Assembly (NCBI GenBank): GCA_024206155.1 | Contig: JAAGZR010000052.1 | Coordinates: 1-54,055, forward strand | Source: Aliivibrio sp. | GTDB taxonomy: Bacteria > Pseudomonadota > Gammaproteobacteria > Enterobacterales > Vibrionaceae | Reading direction: 5' to 3' | Length of the DNA stretch: 54,055 nt | The notes under the pieces: generated by a model | The model's database searches: none | Told to the model about the DNA's origin: nothing | Seen by the model: the letters and a program-made list of their open reading frames with translations, nothing else | Made by a program: the position numbers and the translations under genes | Part shown: positions 17,479-27,364 of the stretch, piece by piece | How the letters are laid out: every line of letters starts with the position of its first letter | Position numbering within the stretch: position 1 is the first letter of the stretch

Positions 17479-18978
17479 ATGAGTATTGGTCATGATTTAA
17501 CTGTATTGGAATTAGAAAGTCAATTGGATGTACTATCACGCATTCAATTTGTTTCTCGGTTTGGTTCTAATTTAGTGCATGTAGAAGGAGTTAAAGGCTC
17601 TGGTAAATCATGGCTGGCTCAACGATATCTTGAGAAGTGGTGTGATGATGCAAATCAAGCACTATTGATGTGTCATTCTAATCAATCGATTCAGCAGCAA
17701 CGTGGCATTATTCTAAAGCAAGTCGTTCGAGACCCGTTATTTAATGAATCTGATACGGTTGTTGATAGTATCGGTCGCATGTTAGCAGGAGAAAAATGCA
17801 ATCTCGTATTGGTGATTGATGATGCTCATTTACTCTCTTCTGAGCTTCTTAGTGAGTTATGGCTCTTAGTTCAAAAAGCCCAATCAACACCAAATTGGCA
17901 AATCAATGTCTTGTTATTTTCAGAGTCAGGTAAGTTAACACCTGAATTAGCACGCATGTCTTATGGCCAAGATAATAAGCCTGTTGATATTGACATAGAA
18001 CCACTGACAGCAGAAGAGGCGGCGACATTTACTGAAATACTGGTTGTTCGTTTTGCTCCAAGTAGAGAAGATAAACTTCGCATCCGTAATTTAGTTGATA
18101 AAAGTAATTATTTGCCTGCCGAGCTTATTGCTTTGGGAGACAAAAAAGCAGAGCGCCGAATTATTATTCGCTCAGTGGCGCATTCACCTGTTGGTATTTT
18201 AGGCCTGGCTTCTCTTTTATTGCTAGGCGCAGCAGGGACCTATTGGTGGTTGAATAGTCAATCATCAGAATTGCCTGTTATTGAAACTTTAGTTAATGGT
18301 GATGAGCCGTTAGTCGTTACTCTTGATGATAAACTTAATGCTGAATTAGTTCAGGTCAATGATGAAGAATTACAAAGTATTAATTTGCCAGAAGACGATA
18401 CGGGTTCTATTCCGCCTGAAGTAATCGACACGCCTATTGTTGTTGATTCTAAGGTTGAAGAAGGAAAGCGTGTTGTTGTGCCATCTGCATTAGTGGACTC
18501 ATTAATTGATGATAATGAGGCAATTAAGCCTGAAGTTGAAATTAACGCTGACTTATCAAATTTAGCTCAAATAGAAGCAAATGAAGCAACGAAATCAACG
18601 GTTGCCATTGTAGAAAAAGATAAGAGTCAGGTATCTCAATCGGATGCGTCTAAACCAGAAGAAACGAAGGCGACTTTTGCTATCGCGGATAAAGAGCTTA
18701 AAGCGATTTCAGATAAGCGTTATATTCTTCAACTTGCGGCTTTAACCAATGAAACTGCCGTACAAGAGTTTCTGAATGAGCATCAAATTGAAGGCTCGGC
18801 ACGTATCTATCAAGCACTTCGTAATGGCTCTATTTGGTATATCGTTACTTTTGGCGATTACGAGTCTATTTCTGCTGCTCGTGGTGCGGTACAAAACCTT
18901 CCAAGTTCGGTTCAATCTTTGGGTCCTTGGGCTAAATCGTTAGTGCAAGTACATCGTGAAATTGATTCTGTAAAATAA
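17479..18978 (+). CDS. damX: DamX: ATPase-like N-terminal domain, membrane helix and SPOR domain
   Basis: A 499-residue cell-division protein. The N-terminal cytoplasmic region resembles AAA+ ExeA-type ATPases with GVKGSGKS at 37-44 and LVLVIDDAHLL as Walker B. A membrane helix follows at about 237-255 (ILGLASLLLLGAAG). A long acidic periplasmic linker then leads to a C-terminal SPOR domain (about 415-495, KRYILQLAALTNETAV), which binds denuded septal peptidoglycan. E. coli DamX lacks a clear nucleotide site, so the intact P-loop here is notable but usual for vibrios as far as I recall. The ATG is 3 bases after the aroB stop. Confidence 0.92.
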   Translation: MSIGHDLTVLELESQLDVLSRIQFVSRFGSNLVHVEGVKGSGKSWLAQRYLEKWCDDANQALLMCHSNQSIQQQRGIILKQVVRDPLFNESDTVVDSIGRMLAGEKCNLVLVIDDAHLLSSELLSELWLLVQKAQSTPNWQINVLLFSESGKLTPELARMSYGQDNKPVDIDIEPLTAEEAATFTEILVVRFAPSREDKLRIRNLVDKSNYLPAELIALGDKKAERRIIIRSVAHSPVGILGLASLLLLGAAGTYWWLNSQSSELPVIETLVNGDEPLVVTLDDKLNAELVQVNDEELQSINLPEDDTGSIPPEVIDTPIVVDSKVEEGKRVVVPSALVDSLIDDNEAIKPEVEINADLSNLAQIEANEATKSTVAIVEKDKSQVSQSDASKPEETKATFAIADKELKAISDKRYILQLAALTNETAVQEFLNEHQIEGSARIYQALRNGSIWYIVTFGDYESISAARGAVQNLPSSVQSLGPWAKSLVQVHREIDSVK

Positions 18979-19061
18979 GCGCTAAGATAAACAGATCCTA
19001 GCTAAAAAATAGGGTACAATCCCCCGCTTTCTGATTTAAGGTAAAAAGGCGTAAAAGACGT

Positions 19062-19892
19062 ATGAAAAAGCATCGCGCATTTCTAAAGTGGGCTGGCGGT
19101 AAATATAGCCTAGTAGAAGAAATTCAACGTCATCTTCCTGATGCAAGAAAATTGATTGAACCCTTTGTTGGTGCTGGTTCTGTGTTTTTAAATACCGATT
19201 ATGATCATTATCTTCTTGCGGATATAAACCCTGATTTAATCAATCTTTACAACCACCTTAAAGATGATCCTGAGCGTTTTGTTGAAGATGCTCGAGTGCT
19301 ATTTCAATCAGAATATAATCAAAAAGAAGTGTATCTTGATTTTCGCATTGAATTTAATCAATGCACAGATACTTATCGTCGTTCTTTGTTGTTTTTATAC
19401 ATGAATCGCCATGGATTTAACGGGTTGTGCCGTTATAACAAAAAAGGCGGTTTTAATGTGCCTTTTGGTTCGTATAAAAAACCGTACTTTCCAGAGAAAG
19501 AGATGTACTTTTTTGCCGAAAAAGCAAAGAAAGCAACGTTTGTCTGTGAAGGCTATGTCGATACCTTTAAACGAGCACGCAAAGGTGCCGTTGTTTATTG
19601 CGATCCTCCTTACGCTCCGCTTTCAAACACTGCGAATTTTACCTCTTATGCAGGTAATGGCTTCTCTCTTGATGACCAAGCTGCATTGGCGGACATTGCG
19701 GAAAAAGCCGCGTTTGAGCGTGATATCCCAGTATTGATCTCTAATCACGACACCACATTGACTCGTCGTCTTTACCACGGTGCAACACTTAATACTATTA
19801 AGGTGAAGCGTACGATCAGTCGAAATGGCGCCGGTCGTAATAAAGTTGATGAGCTAATGGCGTTATTCCACGCGTCTGAGTGCCGCGAGTAA
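19062..19892 (+). CDS. dam: DNA adenine methylase (GATC)
   Basis: A 276-residue N6-adenine methyltransferase for GATC sites, used in mismatch repair, replication timing and gene control. The SAM-binding motif FVGAGSVF is near 35-42, and the catalytic DPPY falls at 181-184, as in E. coli Dam. It starts KKHRAFLKWAGGKY, the typical amino-methyltransferase start. It lies downstream of damX in the conserved order, 83 bases apart. Confidence 0.96.
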   Translation: MKKHRAFLKWAGGKYSLVEEIQRHLPDARKLIEPFVGAGSVFLNTDYDHYLLADINPDLINLYNHLKDDPERFVEDARVLFQSEYNQKEVYLDFRIEFNQCTDTYRRSLLFLYMNRHGFNGLCRYNKKGGFNVPFGSYKKPYFPEKEMYFFAEKAKKATFVCEGYVDTFKRARKGAVVYCDPPYAPLSNTANFTSYAGNGFSLDDQAALADIAEKAAFERDIPVLISNHDTTLTRRLYHGATLNTIKVKRTISRNGAGRNKVDELMALFHASECRE

Positions 19893-20041
19893 ATTAATCG
19901 TTACCCTTCAAAAATCCCATCGAAAGACTCATTGAGCTTAAGACAGGTTTATAATTATCAGGTAGAATTGCGTCGTCGATTTAATCGATTGCGCCATATC
20001 GTCGTGGCGATACTGAAATAATTATTAACCTGAGGCTCAAC

Positions 20042-20719
20042 ATGAAAGACTTTTTGATCGCACCATCTATTCTCTCTGCTGATTTTGCTCGTCTTGGTGA
20101 AGACGTTGAAAAAGTATTAGCGTCAGGTGCTGATGTTGTTCATTTCGATGTAATGGATAATCATTACGTTCCAAATTTAACGTTTGGTGCACCAATCTGT
20201 AAAGCACTACGTGATTACGGTATTACCGCTCCAATCGATGTTCACCTTATGGTAAAGCCGGTAGATAGCATCGTTCCTGAGTTTGCTAAAGCAGGCGCAA
20301 CGATGATTACCTTCCATGTAGAAGCCTCAGAGCATATTGATCGCACGCTTCAATTAATTAAAGAGCACGGTTGTCAGGCGGGGGTAGTATTAAACCCAGC
20401 AACGCCATTATCTTGTCTTGATTATATTCTAGATAAAGTAGACATGATTCTACTTATGTCAGTTAACCCAGGATTTGGTGGTCAATCATTCATTCCAAGT
20501 ACCTTAGATAAATTACGTGCGGTACGTAAGTTGATCGATGAATCAGGCCGTGATATTCGTCTTGAAATCGATGGTGGTGTGAAGGTTGATAACATTCGTG
20601 AAATCGCTGAAGCGGGTGCGGATATGTTCGTTGCGGGCTCTGCTATTTTTAATCAACCAAACTATAAAGAAGTGATTGATGAAATGCGTGCAGAGCTAAC
20701 AAAAGTAAAAGGTAATTAA
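20042..20719 (+). CDS. rpe: Ribulose-phosphate 3-epimerase
   Basis: A 225-residue TIM-barrel metalloenzyme that interconverts ribulose-5-P and xylulose-5-P in the pentose phosphate pathway. Motifs: [41 protein letters not shown], and the phosphate loop VAGSAIF. Length equals E. coli Rpe. Five bases separate its stop from gph, so the two are coupled. Confidence 0.96.
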   Translation: MKDFLIAPSILSADFARLGEDVEKVLASGADVVHFDVMDNHYVPNLTFGAPICKALRDYGITAPIDVHLMVKPVDSIVPEFAKAGATMITFHVEASEHIDRTLQLIKEHGCQAGVVLNPATPLSCLDYILDKVDMILLMSVNPGFGGQSFIPSTLDKLRAVRKLIDESGRDIRLEIDGGVKVDNIREIAEAGADMFVAGSAIFNQPNYKEVIDEMRAELTKVKGN

Positions 20720-20724
20720 GATTC

Positions 20725-21408
20725 ATGTTTGAAAACATCAAACTGATCGCCTTTGATTTGGATGGGACGCTGCTTGATAGCGTTCCAGACTTAGCTCGTG
20801 CGGTTGACCTTGCTATGCAAGATGTGGGTTACCCAAGAGTAACGCTAGAACAAGCGTCTCATTGGATTGGTAATGGTGCAGATGTGCTTGTTTCTCGTGC
20901 ACTAAGCCAAAGTGTTACGGTTCAAGAAGGCCTAGCGTCTGAATTGGTTAATGAGGCTCGTGCTCGTTTAGATCACCACTACCATGATGGTGGTCATGAG
21001 TTAAGTCACTTATATCCAAATGTGAAAGAGACGCTAGAAGCGCTTTATCAACAAGGTTACGCATTAGCACTTGTTACTAACAAGCCCGCACAATTTGTTC
21101 CTGAATTACTTGAACAACATCAGCTTGCTCATCTTTTTGTCGATGTGATCGGTGGCGACACCTTTGTTGAGAAAAAACCGAACCCATTTGCACTTAATTG
21201 GTTGCTTGATAAGCACCAATTAATGCCTTCTGAGATGCTGATGGTAGGCGACTCAAGAAATGATATTCAAGCGGCTCAAGCAGCCGGTTGCCATAGCTTC
21301 GGTTTAACTTATGGTTATAACCATGGGGAGCCTATCGCAGATAGTCAGCCTGATGTGGTAAGTGATGAATTTAATCATTTATTAGCCGTGATGAGTGTGG
21401 CAAGATAG
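20725..21408 (+). CDS. gph: Phosphoglycolate phosphatase
   Basis: A 227-residue HAD-superfamily phosphatase that removes 2-phosphoglycolate, a product of DNA 3'-end repair. HAD motif I is FDLDGTLLDS (10-19), motif II VTNKP, motif III KKPNP and motif IV MVGDSRNDI. It follows rpe by five bases and is followed by a strong terminator. Confidence 0.95.
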   Translation: MFENIKLIAFDLDGTLLDSVPDLARAVDLAMQDVGYPRVTLEQASHWIGNGADVLVSRALSQSVTVQEGLASELVNEARARLDHHYHDGGHELSHLYPNVKETLEALYQQGYALALVTNKPAQFVPELLEQHQLAHLFVDVIGGDTFVEKKPNPFALNWLLDKHQLMPSEMLMVGDSRNDIQAAQAAGCHSFGLTYGYNHGEPIADSQPDVVSDEFNHLLAVMSVAR

Positions 21409-21454
21409 TATTCATTGATAAGTACATAAAGACTATCAATACAATAGAATAACC

Positions 21455-21488
21455 ATTAAATGATCCCATCGTGGATCATTTAATTTTT
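21455..21488 (+). terminator. Terminator between gph and trpS
   Basis: A 12-bp perfect stem (ATTAAATGATCC / GGATCATTTAAT) with a 6-base loop, then TTTT. It ends 25 bases before the trpS ATG, so trpS needs either read-through or a promoter inside the 104-base gap. Confidence 0.85.
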
Positions 21489-21512
21489 ACAGTTAAACAA
21501 GGAATCATAACC

Positions 21513-22529
21513 ATGAGCAAGCCCATCGTATTAAGTGGTGTTCAACCATCAGGTGAACTAAGTATCGGTAACTACTTGGGTGCTCTACGTCAATGGCAAC
21601 AGATGCAAGACGATTATGATTGTCAGTATTGTGTAGTAGACCTTCACGCAATTACGGTTCGTCAAGATCCTAAAGCGCTGCATGAAGCAACACTCGATGC
21701 ACTGGCAATTTGTCTAGCGGTTGGTGTTGATCCTAAGAAGAGCACGCTATTTGTTCAGTCGCACGTACCAGAGCATGCTCAACTTGGTTGGCTTCTTAAC
21801 TGTTACACTCAAATGGGTGAATTGAATCGTATGACTCAATTCAAAGATAAATCAAAGCGTTATGCAAATGACATTAACGTAGGTTTATTTGATTACCCAG
21901 TATTAATGGCGGCAGATATTCTGCTTTATGGCGCACATCAAGTCCCTGTTGGTAGCGATCAAAAGCAACATTTAGAACTAGCGCGTGATATTGCTAATCG
22001 TTTTAACAATATCTACAGCCCTGAAGCGCCATTATTTACTGTACCAGAACCGTACATTCCACAAGTGAATGCGCGTGTAATGAGCCTACAAGATGCGACG
22101 AAGAAAATGTCTAAATCAGATGATAACCGCAAGAACGTTATTACGCTGCTAGAAGATCCTAAGTCGATTCTTAAGAAGATTAATAAAGCACAAACAGATG
22201 CAGAAATGCCACCGCGTATTGCTCATGATTGGGAAAATAAAGCGGGTATTTCAAACCTGATGGGTCTGTACTCTGCGGCATCAGGCAAAACGTTTGAAGA
22301 GATCGAAGCGCAATACCAAGGTGTTGAAATGTACGGTCCATTCAAGAAAGACGTTGGTGAAGCGATTGTTACTATGCTTGAGCCTATCCAATCTGAATAC
22401 AAGCGTATTCGTGAAGACCGTGCCTACATGGATTCAGTAATGAAAGCCGGTGCTGAGAAAGCCTCTGAGCGTGCTGCTGTAACACTGAAAAAAGCGTTTG
22501 AAGCGGTTGGTTTTGTGACTCGCCCATAG
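21513..22529 (+). CDS. trpS: Tryptophanyl-tRNA synthetase
   Basis: A 338-residue class Ic synthetase that charges tRNA-Trp. The HIGH-type motif is LSIGN and the KMSKS motif is KKMSKSDDN near residue 195. An in-frame codon at 21471 would place the start inside the terminator hairpin; the ATG at 21513 is preceded by AAGGAA and starts [15 protein letters not shown] like E. coli TrpS. Last of the dam series. Confidence 0.96.
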   Translation: MSKPIVLSGVQPSGELSIGNYLGALRQWQQMQDDYDCQYCVVDLHAITVRQDPKALHEATLDALAICLAVGVDPKKSTLFVQSHVPEHAQLGWLLNCYTQMGELNRMTQFKDKSKRYANDINVGLFDYPVLMAADILLYGAHQVPVGSDQKQHLELARDIANRFNNIYSPEAPLFTVPEPYIPQVNARVMSLQDATKKMSKSDDNRKNVITLLEDPKSILKKINKAQTDAEMPPRIAHDWENKAGISNLMGLYSAASGKTFEEIEAQYQGVEMYGPFKKDVGEAIVTMLEPIQSEYKRIREDRAYMDSVMKAGAEKASERAAVTLKKAFEAVGFVTRP

Positions 22530-22550
22530 TCTTTAGCTCTGATAAAATAG

Positions 22551-22587
22551 ATTGCTCGTAGGGTTTCTCTGCGAGCAATTTTTATTT
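22551..22587 (+). terminator. Terminator after trpS
   Basis: ATTGCTCG pairs with CGAGCAAT across a 13-base loop, followed by TTTTTATTTC. Confidence 0.82.
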
Positions 22588-22614
22588 CTTATTCATCTTT
22601 TTAAGTAGTTCTTT

Positions 22615-23193
22615 ATGCTGTTAATGATCGACAACTATGATTCATTTACCTATAACCTATATCAGTACTTCTGTGAATTAGGCGCAGAGGTAAAAGTGGT
22701 TCGTAATGATGACATTGACATTGCAGGTATTGAGGCACTTAATCCATCTCATTTAGTTATCTCCCCTGGACCTTGTACGCCAAATGAAGCGGGTATTTCA
22801 CTACAAGCAATCGAATATTTTGCTGGGAAACTGCCAATCTTAGGCGTGTGTTTAGGTCATCAAGCTATTGCTCAAGTATTTGGTGGTGACGTGATACGTG
22901 CGAAAAAAGTCATGCATGGAAAAACATCGCCAATTATCCATACTAACCAAAGCGTATTTAAAGGACTGAATAATCCTCTTACCGTCACTCGTTACCACTC
23001 ATTAGTGGTTAAAACTGAGACATTACCTTCATGCTTTGAAGTCACTGCATGGACAGAAAATGAAGCGGGAGAAACGGATGAGATCATGGGTTTTTGCCAT
23101 AAAATACTGCCGATTGAAGCGGTACAATTTCACCCTGAATCGATAATGACAGAGCAGGGCCACGATATCCTGGCTAATTTTATTAATAAATAA
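22615..23193 (+). CDS. pabA: Aminodeoxychorismate synthase glutaminase subunit
   Basis: A 192-residue class I glutamine amidotransferase that supplies ammonia to PabB for p-aminobenzoate (folate) synthesis. It has the nucleophile motif GVCLGHQ (C79) and the HPES triad His/Glu near the end. Single-domain TrpG-type glutaminases look similar, and some serve both anthranilate and aminodeoxychorismate synthases. Position before argD/ast and away from a trp operon favours PabA. Confidence 0.88.
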   Translation: MLLMIDNYDSFTYNLYQYFCELGAEVKVVRNDDIDIAGIEALNPSHLVISPGPCTPNEAGISLQAIEYFAGKLPILGVCLGHQAIAQVFGGDVIRAKKVMHGKTSPIIHTNQSVFKGLNNPLTVTRYHSLVVKTETLPSCFEVTAWTENEAGETDEIMGFCHKILPIEAVQFHPESIMTEQGHDILANFINK

Positions 23194-23500
23194 TTAATAT
23201 TCCCCCTGTTAACTAGAGCGATCTAGTTCACTCTTCTTACTTTTTCTTTCGTCCTTTTTTATACTTGTTTATATGAAGGTTTATGCATAAGCCTTGTGTC
23301 TTCTATTCTTATAAATTCGTTTACTTATCTACTCACCTGCTATAGCGTTATTCTATAACTATTCTAATAAACTGACTTATCAGTCAATACGGTATAGAAA
23401 ATGGAACTTTTTTAGTTCAAAAAAAGAATTTTGTGCTATTGAAAAGGTTAATGATTTGTAAATATTATGCTAAAAACGGCATACGCAGAAGGAAAGTGTG
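23194..23500 (+). other. Intergenic region pabA-argD
   Basis: About 307 bases without a convincing ORF. It contains a short inverted repeat AACTAGA/TCTAGTT (23211-23228) followed by a pyrimidine-rich stretch, a possible weak terminator for pabA. It also holds the ArgR-like dyad at 23373-23386 and a GAAGGAAAG ribosome site before argD. Confidence 0.5.
23373..23386. promoter_or_regulatory. ARG-box-like dyad before argD
   Basis: TGACT-TATC-AGTCA is a perfect 14-bp dyad with the geometry of the ARG box core (TGAAT-N4-ATTCA) and one change per half. It lies about 115 bases before argD, a gene of arginine metabolism. No second box at 21-bp spacing was seen, so ArgR control is tentative. Confidence 0.4.
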
Positions 23501-24715
23501 ATGACGACCCATTCACAAGTCGAACGTAAAGATTTTAATGATGTAATGATACCTTGTTATAACCCAATGGAAGTGATCCCCGTCAAAGGGGAAGGTGCTA
23601 GAGTGTGGGACCAAGCTGGCAAAGAGTACGTTGATTTTGCTGGTGGTATTGCCGTGAGTTGCTTAGGGCATTGTCATCCTATCATGGTTAATGCTTTACA
23701 AGAGCAATCACAAAAGCTATGGCATCTTAGCAACGTGATGACCAATGAGCCTGCGATTCGTTTGGCGAAAAAACTCACAGAGGTGTCATTTGCTGAAAAA
23801 GTTTTCTTTGCTAACTCAGGTGCAGAAGCAAATGAAGCCGCTCTTAAATTAGCGAGACGATGGGCAGTCGATGTTCATGGAGAAGAAAAAAGTGAAATCA
23901 TCGCATTTAAACAAGGCTTCCATGGCCGAACTTTCTTTACCGTAACCGTCGGTGGCCAAGCAGCTTATTCTGATGGCTTTGGCCCTAAGCCTGGTGATAT
24001 CTCTCATCTTGAATACAATAATCTTGCGGAGCTTGAAGCGCACATGTCAGAAAAAACCTGTGCAATTATGATGGAGCCATTGCAAGGTGAAGGTGGATTG
24101 ATTTCCCCTACATCAGAATTTGTAGAAGGTGTTAGATCGCTGTGTGATAAATACAACGCACTGCTTATTTTTGATGAAGTACAAACGGGTAATGGTCGAA
24201 CGGGTGACTTTTACGCGTATCAAGGCTTAGGCGTTACACCTGATATTTTAAGTACTGCAAAATCATTGGGTGGTGGTTTTCCAATTGGTGCCATGCTAAC
24301 AACGACAGAGCTGGCTCAACACTTAAAAGTGGGTACTCATGGCTCAACCTATGGCGGCAACCCATTAGCATGTGCTGTGGCTGAAGCTGTTGTGGAAGAA
24401 GTGGCAAAACCAGAAACATTGGCAGGTGTAAAAGAGCGTGAGCAATGGTTCCGTGATGGGCTAGAAGCATTAAATGCAAAATACGATATGTTCGCAGAGA
24501 TCCGTGGTAAAGGCCTACTGCTTGGTGTTGCCTTGAATGATGAGTGGCAAGGCCGTGCTCGTGATGTTCTTGTTGCAGCAGGCGAACAAGGTTTAATGGT
24601 TCTTGTTGCTGGTGTGAATGTTGTTCGTTTTACTCCATCTCTTGTTATTACAAAAAAAGATGTAGCTCTTGGTTTTGAGCGTCTAGATAAAGCGCTTGCG
24701 TCATTAAATAAATAG
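23501..24715 (+). CDS. argD: Acetylornithine/succinylornithine aminotransferase
   Basis: A 404-residue class III PLP transaminase. It has the cofactor loop [29 protein letters not shown], and the PLP lysine K254 in [10 protein letters not shown]. ArgD (biosynthetic) and AstC (catabolic, succinylornithine) are near-identical in sequence. Placement just before astA and astD suggests it serves both arginine synthesis and the AST degradation pathway. The start is ATG 23501, with AAGGAAAG upstream; a GTG directly before it is in frame. A terminator separates it from astA. Confidence 0.93.
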   Translation: MTTHSQVERKDFNDVMIPCYNPMEVIPVKGEGARVWDQAGKEYVDFAGGIAVSCLGHCHPIMVNALQEQSQKLWHLSNVMTNEPAIRLAKKLTEVSFAEKVFFANSGAEANEAALKLARRWAVDVHGEEKSEIIAFKQGFHGRTFFTVTVGGQAAYSDGFGPKPGDISHLEYNNLAELEAHMSEKTCAIMMEPLQGEGGLISPTSEFVEGVRSLCDKYNALLIFDEVQTGNGRTGDFYAYQGLGVTPDILSTAKSLGGGFPIGAMLTTTELAQHLKVGTHGSTYGGNPLACAVAEAVVEEVAKPETLAGVKEREQWFRDGLEALNAKYDMFAEIRGKGLLLGVALNDEWQGRARDVLVAAGEQGLMVLVAGVNVVRFTPSLVITKKDVALGFERLDKALASLNK

Positions 24716-24731
24716 ATCCACATAAGGATTT

Positions 24732-24766
24732 GGGCAACGCCAGTAGGTAGGGTTGCCCTTCTTTTA
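24732..24766 (+). terminator. Terminator between argD and astA
   Basis: GGGCAAC pairs with GTTGCCC across a 13-base loop, then TTCTTTTATTT. It could allow argD to be made without the ast genes. Confidence 0.75.
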
Positions 24767-24865
24767 TTTAGCTAATCATCTAGTGCTCACTCCAATAGAT
24801 AGTCTTGAAGTTTTATCTATTGGACTTAGCATAGCCTACGCAACTTCCCATAGGAGGGAATATTG

Positions 24866-25882
24866 ATGCTTGTTATTCGTCCTATCACTCAGGAAGATTA
24901 TCCTGCGCTTCATCAGTGTGCTGTGGAATCAGGTCATGGTTTTACATCACTCCCCGTTAACGAAGAGCAATTACGCAATCGAATTGATCATTCCATTGAT
25001 AGCTTTGAAAAAGAAGTTCTAGAACCTGGCACAGAAGGTTACCTCATGGTTGGCCAAGATTCAGTAACAGGAGAAGTTACTGGAACCACAGGAATAGATG
25101 CTGCGGTTGGTTTGGATTCACCTTTCTATAATTATTACATCAGTAAAGTGGTTCATTTCTCACGTAAGCTCAATGTTAATAATGTCGTGAAAGTACTGAC
25201 TTTTGGTAGCAATTACACTGGCAGTACTGAGATCTGTACGCTTTTCTTACGCCCAGAGTTTCGTGAAGGCCTGAATGGTCGTTTAATGTCTAAAGCGCGT
25301 TTTTTAATGATGGCGGAACATCCACATCGTTTTTCAGACACTATTTTTGCAGAAATGCGTGGTGTTTCTGATGAAGAAGGGGAGTCACCATTTTGGAAGT
25401 GGTTGCAAAAACACTTCTTCTCGATTGATTTTACTGAAGCTGATTATCTAACGGGTATTGGATATAAAGGATTTATTGCCGATCTCATGCCTAAGTTACC
25501 TATCTACGTTAGCTTATTAAGTAAAGAGGCTCAAGCGGTCATCGGTAAGGTGCATGACAACACTAAACCCGCGTTAAAGCTATTAGAAAATGAAGGATTC
25601 CGTTGTCGTGGTTATGTCGATATTTTTGATGCAGGGCCGACGGTTGAATGTGATTTACGCAGCATTGAATCGGTGCGGAATTCATTTAAAGCTAAAGTGA
25701 TCATCACAGAGCATAGCAGCTCGCAGCAGTATTTAATTGCCAATACCTCGTTTGAAAGTTTCAGAGCAACAGCAACCACGGCAGCCTACGATAAGGCGAC
25801 AGATACCGTTCATTTAACACAAGAAGCGGCAACGGCATTGCAAGTAGAAGTGGATGATTACGTACGTTTATTAGCTCAATAG
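24866..25882 (+). CDS. astA: Arginine N-succinyltransferase
   Basis: A 338-residue enzyme that transfers succinyl from succinyl-CoA to arginine, the first AST-pathway step. It starts MLVIRPITQEDYPAL with a GNAT-like fold. It includes the family blocks CTLFLRPEFREGLNGRLMSKARF, FAEMRG and GYKGFIADLMPKLPIYV. A strong TAGGAGGGAA ribosome site 8 bases before ATG 24866 decides against the TTG at 24863. It is followed by astD 12 bases later. Confidence 0.95.
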   Translation: MLVIRPITQEDYPALHQCAVESGHGFTSLPVNEEQLRNRIDHSIDSFEKEVLEPGTEGYLMVGQDSVTGEVTGTTGIDAAVGLDSPFYNYYISKVVHFSRKLNVNNVVKVLTFGSNYTGSTEICTLFLRPEFREGLNGRLMSKARFLMMAEHPHRFSDTIFAEMRGVSDEEGESPFWKWLQKHFFSIDFTEADYLTGIGYKGFIADLMPKLPIYVSLLSKEAQAVIGKVHDNTKPALKLLENEGFRCRGYVDIFDAGPTVECDLRSIESVRNSFKAKVIITEHSSSQQYLIANTSFESFRATATTAAYDKATDTVHLTQEAATALQVEVDDYVRLLAQ

Positions 25883-25894
25883 GGGATAAAGGAT

Positions 25895-27352
25895 ATGACA
25901 CATTGGATTGCAGGGGATTGGGTTTCAGGACAAGGTGAAACCATACAATCAGTAAGCCCATACAACAGTGAAGTGGTGTGGGAAGGAGACAGCGCAACCA
26001 AAGAGCAGGTTGAGTCAGCCGTTAGTGCGGCACGTCATGCCTTTATTGAGTGGAAAAAACAGCCTTTTGAAGCACGCCAAGCGGTTATCGAGCGTTTCGC
26101 TGAATTGGTAAAATACAACGCTGATAAAGTTGCTGAAGTTATTGCAAAAGAGACGGGTAAACCTTTCTGGGAAACAAAAACCGAAGCGGGCGCTATGGTG
26201 GGGAAAATTGCGATTTCCATCCGTGCTTATCATGAAAGAACGCCTCATAAAGAGCGTGAAGCTGCAGGAAATAAAATTGTACTAAGGCATCGCCCCTTAG
26301 GTGTTATGGCTGTCTTTGGGCCGTATAACTTCCCAGGACACCTACCAAACGGTCATATCGTTCCTGCGTTGCTTGCAGGTAATACCGTGGTATTAAAACC
26401 TTCAGAGCAAACCCCATGGACTAGTGAAGTGATCATGAAGCTGTGGCAGCAAGCCGGTTTACCTAATGGTGTGATTAACTTAGTACAAGGTGCTCGTGAA
26501 ACGGGTGAAGCACTGGCTAGCGCTAAAGGGATTGATGGGCTGTTGTTTACCGGCAGTGCGAATACAGGGCATATTTTACATCGCCAATTTGCAGGTGATA
26601 CTGGGAAAATGCTCGCGCTAGAAATGGGGGGGAATAATCCGATGGTGATCTCTCATAATTTTGGTGATCGAGAAGCGACGGTTTATACCATTATTCAGTC
26701 AGCCTTTATTAGTGCTGGACAGCGTTGTACTTGTGCTCGTCGTCTGTATGTGCCAAAAGGTCAAGCTGGAGATGAGTTAGTCGTACGTCTTGTTGAAGTC
26801 GCAAAAAGCATTGTGGTTGACCAACCTTTTGCTGATAACGCACCATTCATGGGACCGCAAATATCAGCCGCTGCGGCAGAGTTTATTTTAAATGCTCAGA
26901 AGAATTTACAAGCTTTAGGTGGTGAATCACTGCTTGAGGCGAAAAGCTTAGGCCACGCCTTTGTTTCTCCCGGCATTATTGATGTCACTAATGTTGCTGA
27001 ATTACCGGATGAAGAATACTTTGGCCCACTATTGCAAATAGTACGCTATGAAACGTTAGAAGAAGCGGTAGAGCTTGCTAATGACACTCGTTATGGCTTA
27101 TCGGCAGGTCTTGTATCAACTGATGACAGTGAGTGGGAATATTTTGTAGAGCATATTCGTGCCGGTATTGTAAATCGCAACCGTCAACTGACAGGAGCAA
27201 GTGGTGACGCGCCATTTGGTGGTCCGGGGGCATCAGGCAATATGAAACCAAGTGCCTACTATGCGGCAGATTATTGTGCCTACCCAATGGCCTCAATGGA
27301 AGGCGATGCCTGTGAAATTCCCGCTCAACTGTCTCCGGGTTTAACTTTATAA
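25895..27352 (+). CDS. astD: N-succinylglutamate 5-semialdehyde dehydrogenase
   Basis: A 485-residue NAD-dependent aldehyde dehydrogenase, the fourth AST step, oxidising succinylglutamate semialdehyde. It has the ALDH glutamate motif LEMGGNNP and the catalytic cysteine C278 in SAGQRC, followed by the cofactor region [12 protein letters not shown]. It lies 12 bases after astA and 12 before the DUF1338 gene. astB and astE are not in this cluster, so the pathway must be completed from elsewhere. Confidence 0.95.
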   Translation: MTHWIAGDWVSGQGETIQSVSPYNSEVVWEGDSATKEQVESAVSAARHAFIEWKKQPFEARQAVIERFAELVKYNADKVAEVIAKETGKPFWETKTEAGAMVGKIAISIRAYHERTPHKEREAAGNKIVLRHRPLGVMAVFGPYNFPGHLPNGHIVPALLAGNTVVLKPSEQTPWTSEVIMKLWQQAGLPNGVINLVQGARETGEALASAKGIDGLLFTGSANTGHILHRQFAGDTGKMLALEMGGNNPMVISHNFGDREATVYTIIQSAFISAGQRCTCARRLYVPKGQAGDELVVRLVEVAKSIVVDQPFADNAPFMGPQISAAAAEFILNAQKNLQALGGESLLEAKSLGHAFVSPGIIDVTNVAELPDEEYFGPLLQIVRYETLEEAVELANDTRYGLSAGLVSTDDSEWEYFVEHIRAGIVNRNRQLTGASGDAPFGGPGASGNMKPSAYYAADYCAYPMASMEGDACEIPAQLSPGLTL

Positions 27353-27364
27353 GAGGTGATAGGC

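Noticed and set aside
21471-21512. Upstream in-frame start for trpS
   Set aside because: It would lie inside the terminator hairpin; the ATG at 21513 has AAGGAA upstream and gives the conserved N terminus.
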